From: Christensenella sp. UBA1224
GTDB taxonomy: Bacteria > Bacillota > Clostridia > Christensenellales > Aristaeellaceae
Length of the DNA stretch: 9,925 nt
NCBI GenBank assembly: GCA_002309235.1
Contig: DBXA01000135.1
Span: 1 to 9,925, forward strand
Direction: 5' to 3'
The position numbers and the translations under genes were made by a program. Within the stretch, counting starts at the first letter, position 1. The number at the start of each line of letters is the position of its first letter. Of this stretch, positions 1 through 5,451 are shown piece by piece. The notes under the pieces were generated by a model that was given only the letters and a program-made list of their open reading frames with translations, was not told the DNA's origin and did not search any database.

Positions 1-1893
1 GCCGGGCAGGATAAGCAAAGCGCCGCTGCTCTTTTGCTGGATACACTCAAGCTGAGCGAGGAAAACGACGGCATGCGGAGGGATGAGATCATCTCGCAGC
101 TCCGCAGGACCATGTATATCGAGCCCTTCTCCGTCGTTTCGAAGCTGGATATCCAGAACGAGCGCCTGAACAACGCGGCTGTCTCGCCGGACGGCACGCA
201 GGCCATCTGCGCCGCCAACGGGAACACCGTCGCCCTGATCGACCTGGGCACCGGCAGGATCGTCAACACCGTTTCAGCGGGCAATTCCGAGATCAGCAGC
301 ATTGCCTTCTCGCCGGACGGCACCCGCTTCCTCGCCGTGTACGGAGACTACCGATACGCGACCGTATGGAACACGCTCGACGGGTCCGAGGTCTTCACCT
401 ACTCTACCAGGCACGGACGGGATTCCATGCTTGCCAATGTCCTCTTCTGGAAGGATGCCGATACGCTGCTCATACAGGATTACGACCAGCTGTTCCTCGT
501 CTCCATCCCCGGCGGCGAAGAAACGCTCTTCTATACGATCGGCGATCAGCAGGAGGGCTACAATTACGAAAGCAATCTCTATACCGCCGGTATGGGGAAG
601 CCTATGGGGGAGATCATAACGGATTCCTCCGATGACTTTGCCCACACGTACCTCCTCGTCTCCCCGGATCGATCCCGCGTAGTCGTGACCGGGAAGGACG
701 GCACCACCGGCACGATCGTCCTTGACGACAAGGGAGAGCGCGTTGCCCTGCTCGACAGGCTGCCCGGGACGGTAGCGGAATACTACGATATCTCCCCGGA
801 CGGCAAATACGTATCCTGCCAGTCCTATCTGGGCTTCATGGGCGTGTGGGAAACAGAGACCGGCCGCATGCGCTATCTCCATTCCCTGAGCCGCAGCTTT
901 ACCGGGAACATCACGCCTCCCGTCTTTTCCCCGGATTCTTCAAAGCTCGCCTATATCTCCGAAAGCACCCTCATCATCGAAAACCTGCCCGGCGGCAAGG
1001 AGGCCGGCAGGCTCGAGCTCGCCCCCACCGAATTCCCGCCCAGGATCTCATGGAGCGAGGACGGCAGCTTCCTCTTCTTCTTCAACCCGAACCTCTATTT
1101 CGTGGACGCGGAGGATGCCCGCGTGATCCTCATGCGCGAATCCGGCATGGATGATCCCTTCAACAACGCGGTTCCCGCCGGCGGCAGCATGGTCTTTGTG
1201 ACGCGCGGCGGCGGCGAAGCCGTCTGCTACAGCCTGCCGGGCGGCTCTTCCATGGCCTTCCGGGATGATTTTGACGGTGAGCTCTGCCATTACGACCCTC
1301 TCTCCGGATCATCTGCCTGGGAAACTGCCCCCGAAGGCGAGCACACCGTGCCCGGCACCTACCAGACCGTCCTCGGCATGCAGGACGGGCCATCCTATAC
1401 CGTCTATTCCCCGGATGGGCAGTACGCCGCGCTCGTCTACCCGGATGGCCCGATCGAGGTTTTCCGCAGGGAGGATCCTTCCTCTGTCTTCCTCCTCAAC
1501 GCCCAGTTCGCGACCGAGGCGACGGCCTGCGGCATAACCGGCGATATCCTCTGCGCCGCGGATTCCAAGGGCCGTGTCCTGTTCCAGAACATAACGGACG
1601 GCACCATGACCATACTGGATACCGGCGCCGCCCACCTCACCTTCAACTTCGACCTCCGGCAGGGTCTCCTCATGGCCTCGCAGGAGGACGGAAAGCGCAT
1701 CGACGTGTTCTCCGTGAAAGGCGCCGAATTGCTCTTCACCATGTCAAGCTCTTCTCCCTTCCTCCGCATGGGCTTTTCCGAAGACGGCGAATACGCGGTC
1801 GCCTTTACCGAAGACGCCTGCATGGCGGCGCACCTCTATACGGATGAAGCGCTGCTCCTGGAAGAAGCGGAAAAGCTGGCGCCCCGGCGCTGA
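1..1893 (+). CDS. WD40-like beta-propeller protein, C-terminal part (5' end outside window)
   Basis: The frame is open from the first base, so the gene begins upstream; the first in-window start-like codon (TTG at 34) has no convincing ribosome site and is not a real start. About 630 residues are visible. The first ~45 are helical and charged (KQSAAALLLDTLKL, then RRDEIISQLRRTMYIEPFSVV). The rest is a series of propeller-type repeats, each with an SPDG-like turn (AAVSPDG, IAFSPDG, DISPDG, PVFSPDS, SWSEDG, VYSPDG, MGFSEDG) and often a W or hydrophobic pair before the next blade (ATVWNTLDG, MGVWETETG). I count at least eight such units, enough for one or two propellers. The repeats are degenerate, unlike recent tandem copies. 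In Firmicutes a helical A-L-rich stretch directly before a WD40 array often follows a TIR or other signalling domain plus a membrane helix; that is inference, since the N-terminus is absent. Likely a protein-interaction or sensing module; the ligand is unknown. Confidence 0.8.
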   Translation, partial: AGQDKQSAAALLLDTLKLSEENDGMRRDEIISQLRRTMYIEPFSVVSKLDIQNERLNNAAVSPDGTQAICAANGNTVALIDLGTGRIVNTVSAGNSEISSIAFSPDGTRFLAVYGDYRYATVWNTLDGSEVFTYSTRHGRDSMLANVLFWKDADTLLIQDYDQLFLVSIPGGEETLFYTIGDQQEGYNYESNLYTAGMGKPMGEIITDSSDDFAHTYLLVSPDRSRVVVTGKDGTTGTIVLDDKGERVALLDRLPGTVAEYYDISPDGKYVSCQSYLGFMGVWETETGRMRYLHSLSRSFTGNITPPVFSPDSSKLAYISESTLIIENLPGGKEAGRLELAPTEFPPRISWSEDGSFLFFFNPNLYFVDAEDARVILMRESGMDDPFNNAVPAGGSMVFVTRGGGEAVCYSLPGGSSMAFRDDFDGELCHYDPLSGSSAWETAPEGEHTVPGTYQTVLGMQDGPSYTVYSPDGQYAALVYPDGPIEVFRREDPSSVFLLNAQFATEATACGITGDILCAADSKGRVLFQNITDGTMTILDTGAAHLTFNFDLRQGLLMASQEDGKRIDVFSVKGAELLFTMSSSSPFLRMGFSEDGEYAVAFTEDACMAAHLYTDEALLLEEAEKLAPRR

Positions 1894-1926
1894 GACATAC
1901 CTGCTTTTCAGGGTCATATCAAACAA

Positions 1927-1957
1927 GGGCAGGACAGCCTGATCCGCTGTCCTGCCC
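1927..1957. terminator. Bidirectional terminator hairpin between convergent genes
   Basis: Perfect 12-bp inverted repeat (GGGCAGGACAGC at 1927-1938, complement at 1946-1957) with a 7-base loop. It lies 33 bases after the propeller gene stop and about 50 bases after the end of the minus-strand secreted-protein gene. Read on the minus strand it is followed by TTGTTTGATATG, a moderate U-rich tail. On the plus strand the tail is only GCTGTATTT. It probably serves both genes, more convincingly the minus-strand one. Confidence 0.75.
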
Positions 1958-2008
1958 GCTGTATTTCGGGTCCCGCACTGAACCTAAAGTGCCTTTCCCC
2001 TTTTGCCT

Positions 2009-3064
2009 TTATTCCGCGTTCTGTCCGGAAGTATACTCGTCGATCGCCTGCTGCATCTGGACGACGTAATCGGTCAGCGCCTGGGTCGAGTTCTCATAGA
2101 ACTGGTCGGAATACGTCTCCTGGAGCCTTTCCAGCGCCTCCTCGTTCCACTCCGTAAAGTAGTAGCAGGCGGTTTCCGCCGCGGTATCGAAGAGCATCAC
2201 CAGCGTCATCTCGCCCGTCTTTACAGGTGTGATCACGCATACGGTATCATCCAGCGAGCCGACGTAGGAAGGTTGCGAGAAAAGATCGTATTCCGGGTCT
2301 TCCTGCAGGCCTTCCGTGAAATACAGGTCCATCGAGAGGAGCATGGTGAGCGCCGCGCGGCTCTCCTCGTTCATCATCCACATGGCGGCGTTCATATCCC
2401 GCCCCGCGACGAAGCTGACTGCCATGGAATGCGGCTCCTCTTCCGTCGCCATCGAATAATCAAAGGGTGCAGCAGCGGATGCGCTGCCGGGAGTGCTGCC
2501 CTCTGTGCTGTCTCCGGCGCTGTCTCCGGCGTACACCGTTTTGGCGCTCATTTCCTTGACTACATCCTTCACCTCTTCCGGAGAGAGGTCCGGATGGGAG
2601 TACATGATGGCGAACATATCATCGCCGACCACTACCATATCCATCCCGACGGACAGTATCAGCCCCGACATCTCCGCGCGATACCAGAACAGTATGGATC
2701 TGTGACCCGCGATCTCGGAATCCTCCTGCCCGTATTTCCCGTCCACGGATGCCGATGCCATGCTCTGGGCAACATTGCCGTAGAGCATGTCAAGCAGCTC
2801 ATCCGTCATCTCGAGATTGCCCAGCCCCGTCTCCCTTTCGAGAACGAAGTTGATCATGCCGTGGTCCAGGCTGCAGTTCTCATCGCCGTAATAATACGTC
2901 GAACCGTCCTCCAGCACAGCGGCATACCAATCCCCTTCCGGCAGGGTGACGGTAAATACGCCGTTGTCAAACTCATCGGCAAGCACGGCAGGCGCATCTT
3001 CCGCAAAAACGGTGTTTGCCGCGAGCAGCAGGCACAGCATCAGGTACAGCCATCTTTTTTTCAT
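2009..3064 (-). CDS. Secreted two-domain protein of unknown function
   Basis: 351 residues. The N-terminus is a clear Sec signal peptide: MKKR, a hydrophobic core of about 15 residues, and a VFA|ED signal-peptidase I site near residue 21. The cysteine at 11 does not sit in a lipobox, so a lipoprotein is unlikely. Residues ~31-178 form an acidic alpha/beta domain that starts DNGVFTVTLPEG and resembles, by pattern only, the PsbP/Mog1-like fold found in small Firmicutes exported proteins. A Ser/Gly/Ala/Thr-rich linker (about 179-200, containing AGDSAGDS) joins it to a second domain (~205-351), rich in Met and acidic residues, ending in a helix around EEALERLQETYSDQFYENS. Start: ATG at 3064, preceded by GGGGGAG about 9 bases upstream. 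It lies 34 bases after the PfkB kinase stop and is probably cotranscribed with it. I do not recognise a named family; no catalytic motif is evident. Confidence 0.8.
   Translation of the reverse strand: MKKRWLYLMLCLLLAANTVFAEDAPAVLADEFDNGVFTVTLPEGDWYAAVLEDGSTYYYGDENCSLDHGMINFVLERETGLGNLEMTDELLDMLYGNVAQSMASASVDGKYGQEDSEIAGHRSILFWYRAEMSGLILSVGMDMVVVGDDMFAIMYSHPDLSPEEVKDVVKEMSAKTVYAGDSAGDSTEGSTPGSASAAAPFDYSMATEEEPHSMAVSFVAGRDMNAAMWMMNEESRAALTMLLSMDLYFTEGLQEDPEYDLFSQPSYVGSLDDTVCVITPVKTGEMTLVMLFDTAAETACYYFTEWNEEALERLQETYSDQFYENSTQALTDYVVQMQQAIDEYTSGQNAE
2507..2530. repeat. 12-bp tandem duplication in the linker of the secreted protein
   Basis: GCTGTCTCCGGC occurs twice back to back and encodes the AGDS-AGDS part of the low-complexity linker on the minus strand. 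The unit is a multiple of three, so copy-number change would lengthen or shorten the linker without breaking the frame. Confidence 0.85.
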
Positions 3065-3094
3065 GGATACATCTCCCCCTGTCCTTATTTTACA

Positions 3095-3112
3095 GGCTTC
3101 AATAGAGAAGCC
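3095..3112 (-). other. Small hairpin spanning the kinase stop codon
   Basis: On the minus strand GGCTTC and GAAGCC form a 6-bp perfect stem with a 6-base loop containing the end of the kinase gene (its TGA is at 3099-3101). It is followed by TGTAAAATAAGG, not a U-run, so it is not a convincing terminator. It may be an intercistronic processing or mRNA-stability element, or chance. Confidence 0.3.
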
Positions 3113-3980
3113 TTATATACTCTTCTACGTCTTCCCTTGTCCCCATGAACGGGCCCGGCGTTTCCATCTTGAGGGATACGAGCGCCGCGCTGTACAGCAC
3201 GGCTTCCTCTATGGAATGCCCCAGCCGCGCGGCGAGATAGCCCGCGAAAGCCGTATCTCCCCGTCCCGTCCTTCCCGTCAGGTTCCTGGATACGATCGGC
3301 GCGGTATAAAAGTCCTTTCCGTCATGGATGAGCACCTCGGTATTGTGGGTGATCATGATCTCCCTGGCGCCCCAGCCGGCCAGGCATTTCGCCGCCTCCC
3401 GCCTGTCGGAGAGGCCCGTCAGTATCTCCGCCTCGGCGGCGTCCGTCTTGAGATACCGTATGACAGGCAGGAATTCCTTCTTGCGCGGCCAGTCGTGGAA
3501 GGCCATCTCCTCCCCGTCGTCCCTGCGCAGAAGACACTGCACGTCCACCGCGATATCTCCCTTTTTCGCAAGCGCTCCGATCATCTCCTCATCGATATCG
3601 CCCGCCATCAGCCCCGCGGCGTGCCAGATCCGCGCGGATACGCCTTCCGGGATATCCTCCGGCCTGTAGGGCTCGATATGGCTGATGGCCCTGCAGATAC
3701 GCCTTTCCCTGTCCGCCGTAAGATACGTATTGGATATCGAGGTACAGGTTTGGCTGTGAACGCCGTAAACCGTTATCTCTGGCCTTGCGGAAAACGCCTT
3801 TACAGGGTCCGCTTCCCTTTCGTTCCCCTTGGCGAGCACGGCGACTTTCGCGCCCGAAGCGCAAGCCGCGAAGCCCGAGCAGAGCACGGCTCCCCCTATC
3901 ACGCTTTCGGTGCGTCCGCCGAAATCGGTATTGATGTCCTTCGAGAGCTGTCCCACGATCATGATATCGTATTCTTTCAT
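3099..3980 (-). CDS. PfkB-family carbohydrate (sugar/nucleoside) kinase
   Basis: 293 residues, usual length for the ribokinase/PfkB family, which transfers the ATP gamma-phosphate to a sugar, inositol or nucleoside hydroxyl. Visible landmarks: the N-terminal strand and turn (DIMIVGQLSKDIN), the substrate-binding IGGA segment at 28-31, the central LKTDAAEAEILTG at 177-189 (the usual Asn of this motif is replaced by Asp180), and the C-terminal signature TGRTGRGDTAFAGY at 235-248 with the predicted catalytic base Asp242. The anion-hole motif reads GRGD rather than the common GAGD, a variant known in some PfkB clades. The substrate cannot be assigned from sequence alone. Start: ATG at 3980 with a GGGAA-type ribosome site about 6-8 bases upstream. 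It is divergent from the phosphodiesterase gene across a 100-base region and is followed 34 bases later by the secreted-protein gene. Confidence 0.88.
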   Translation of the reverse strand: MKEYDIMIVGQLSKDINTDFGGRTESVIGGAVLCSGFAACASGAKVAVLAKGNEREADPVKAFSARPEITVYGVHSQTCTSISNTYLTADRERRICRAISHIEPYRPEDIPEGVSARIWHAAGLMAGDIDEEMIGALAKKGDIAVDVQCLLRRDDGEEMAFHDWPRKKEFLPVIRYLKTDAAEAEILTGLSDRREAAKCLAGWGAREIMITHNTEVLIHDGKDFYTAPIVSRNLTGRTGRGDTAFAGYLAARLGHSIEEAVLYSAALVSLKMETPGPFMGTREDVEEYIRLLY

Positions 3981-4013
3981 ATGAATTCCCGTTCCCTTTC
4001 CCCTTTTTCCCGC

Positions 4014-4042
4014 TTGACACCCGCCCGGGCGGGTACTAAACT
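4014..4042 (+). promoter_or_regulatory. Sigma-A-type promoter of the phosphodiesterase gene
   Basis: Perfect -35 TTGACA (4014-4019), 17-base spacer, and -10 TAAACT (4037-4042). Transcription would begin near 4049, giving a leader of about 32 bases that ends in the ribosome site AAAGGAGG (4065-4072), 8 bases before the ATG at 4081. Confidence 0.8.
4019..4034. promoter_or_regulatory. Candidate operator: 16-bp perfect palindrome in the promoter spacer
   Basis: ACCCGCCCGGGCGGGT is its own reverse complement. It starts on the last base of the -35 box and ends 2 bases before the -10 box, so a bound protein would cover the promoter. This placement is typical of a repressor operator. The regulator is not encoded in this window. 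A G/C-only core palindrome can also arise by chance in GC-rich DNA, though 16 bases is long. Confidence 0.5.
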
Positions 4043-4067
4043 TACTTTATCACATCTCAGGTTTAAA
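4039..4067 (-). promoter_or_regulatory. Weak candidate promoter for the PfkB kinase gene
   Basis: On the minus strand TTTAAA (4062-4067), 17 bases, TAAGTT (4039-4044) is the best spaced pair between the two divergent genes. It matches consensus at only 4/6 and 3/6 positions. If real, its -10 box overlaps the -10 box of the opposite promoter, and the GC palindrome would lie in the kinase leader RNA. Confidence 0.2.
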
Positions 4068-4080
4068 GGAGGCACAACCT

Positions 4081-4716
4081 ATGCCGTACCGTACGATGAT
4101 CACCGCGCACGCCGGTTCCGAAGGCCTTCCCGATAATTCCCTCGAAAGCTTTGTACAGATGTGCTCCTGCGGTGCGGACGCCGTGGAGCTGGACCTGCGC
4201 CTCTGGAAGGGCGATCTCATCCTCAGCCATAACATGCCCGAAGAGGGGAAAAGCTATGTGCCCCTCGCAAGGGCATTCGGGGAAGTCTCGAAATACCCGG
4301 ATCTTTTGGTCAATGTGGACCTCAAGGAGACCGGCCTCATCGAAAGGACCATGGATCTTGCCCGCGCCTGCGGCATCGGCAGCCGTGTCCTGTTTACCGG
4401 CGATATCGCGCCGGACGAGATATCCATGATCCATAAACGCGGCTATACCTGCTGGTATAACGGAAGTCTTATCCCCGTCGAGCGCCGCGGCGAAGCGTTC
4501 GATTACATCGAAAGTCTCGGTTTTGAGATCCTGAACACCCATTACTCCACGATACCGGAGGAGATGCTCCCCCTTCGCTGCCGCCAAGTTTCCCTCTGGA
4601 CGCTCAACACGGAGGAAGTCCTCGCGAAGTACTTAAAGGCCGGCGTATACAACATCACGACGCGCCTTCCCCTGGCCGCGCTCAGGCTGCGGAGCGAGCT
4701 GCATAGAAATCTATAA
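4081..4716 (+). CDS. Glycerophosphodiester phosphodiesterase (GDPD family)
   Basis: 211 residues, short for the family (commonly ~240) but with all core elements. GDPDs hydrolyse glycerophosphodiesters from phospholipid turnover to sn-glycerol-3-phosphate and an alcohol, using a metal ion on a TIM barrel. Visible: His10 in AHAG (canonical HRG), PDNSLESF at 17-24 (canonical PENT), the metal ligands Glu36 and Asp38 in VELDLR, His50 in LSH, VNVDLK around 77-82, and the C-terminal LWTLN...YNITTRLP strand-turn typical of the fold. The usual HRG arginine is Ala here, and PEN is PDN; I recall similar HxG/PDNSLE variants in clostridial GDPDs. There is no signal peptide, so it is cytoplasmic. The start is fixed by AAAGGAGG 8 bases upstream. 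It is alone in its transcript and ends in a tail-to-tail overlap with comF. The exact substrate is uncertain. Confidence 0.88.
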   Translation: MPYRTMITAHAGSEGLPDNSLESFVQMCSCGADAVELDLRLWKGDLILSHNMPEEGKSYVPLARAFGEVSKYPDLLVNVDLKETGLIERTMDLARACGIGSRVLFTGDIAPDEISMIHKRGYTCWYNGSLIPVERRGEAFDYIESLGFEILNTHYSTIPEEMLPLRCRQVSLWTLNTEEVLAKYLKAGVYNITTRLPLAALRLRSELHRNL

Positions 4717-5451
4717 GCCGCCCTTCGCCTCACCCGCAAAGGCGCAGGCATATACCCGCATGGCTCCTGCCCCGCGCAGCAACCGCGCGCATTCGTTCAC
4801 GGTCGAGCCGGTGGTGATGACGTCATCTACCAATAGTATCTTTTTCCCCGAAGCCTCAGAAGGCTCCCGTATGCCGAAAGCACCCTTAAGGGCTTCCCGC
4901 CTTTCTTCACCTGTCAGCTTTGCCTGCTGGCGGGTGTTTTTGATGCGTACGAGCATTTCCTCGCATGGAATGCCTGTCTCCCCGGAAAGAGCCGCGGCGA
5001 TCACCTGCGCGTGGTTTTTTCCCCTTTCGCGCATCCGCGCGGGATGCATGGGGACCGGTACGATCCGGTCGATGCCATCCGGGCAGAGCTCCTTCACAAG
5101 GCGCGCCATATCCGTTGCCATGAAGCTTCCCAGCCGGTATACGCCCCTGTATTTCATATTGCGTATGATATTGTCGACCGGCGGCTGATAGCCGAAGGCG
5201 TATGCCGCCCTGTTCACGCCGTCCCGGGGCCAATCCCCGCACCTTACGCAGATATCGCCCTTAAGAGGCGCTCCGCAGCGCGGGCAGGCGCGATCCCTGT
5301 CGATCCTGCATTCCTCGAGCTTTGCGAGGCATTCCCCGCAGAGCCAGCGCACGTCTGTGCCGGAAGGCTCTGCGCACCCCATGCAGTTTGCAAATTCCGG
5401 GTACACAAGCTCCATCGCGGAAGCCCCGAGCCGGCTCAAAAACGGCTTCAT
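4711..5451 (-). CDS. comF: ComF-family phosphoribosyltransferase
   Basis: 246 residues, normal for ComF/GntX-type proteins. The N-terminal part has four CxxC pairs (Cys23/26, 38/41, 56/59, 68/71), a double zinc-ribbon typical of the family. The C-terminal half is a type I PRTase fold with IVPVPMHPARMRERGKNHA around 130-150, the conserved RIKNTRQQAKLTGEERR segment and the PRPP-binding loop ILLVDDVITTGST near 207-219. In Bacillus and Haemophilus, ComF homologues are required for DNA uptake; in many Clostridia the gene is kept without proven competence. It is a cytoplasmic protein. Its ATG lies inside the recD2 stop (ATGA overlap, 5448-5451), so translation is probably coupled; a GGGGG tract lies 9 bases upstream. 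Its TAG stop abuts the TAA of the opposing phosphodiesterase gene. Confidence 0.92.
   Translation of the reverse strand: MKPFLSRLGASAMELVYPEFANCMGCAEPSGTDVRWLCGECLAKLEECRIDRDRACPRCGAPLKGDICVRCGDWPRDGVNRAAYAFGYQPPVDNIIRNMKYRGVYRLGSFMATDMARLVKELCPDGIDRIVPVPMHPARMRERGKNHAQVIAAALSGETGIPCEEMLVRIKNTRQQAKLTGEERREALKGAFGIREPSEASGKKILLVDDVITTGSTVNECARLLRGAGAMRVYACAFAGEAKGGL

Noticed and set aside
1975..1992. Second hairpin (GCACT/AGTGC) between the propeller and secreted-protein genes
   Set aside because: The stem is only 5 bp with an 8-base loop and no U-rich tail on either strand; the hairpin at 1927-1957 is far stronger.
2003..4136. Long plus-strand open frames opposite the secreted protein and kinase genes
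   Set aside because: They are antisense shadows of GC-rich genes: rich in Arg, His and Pro, without ribosome sites or recognisable motifs, and covered by better-supported minus-strand genes.
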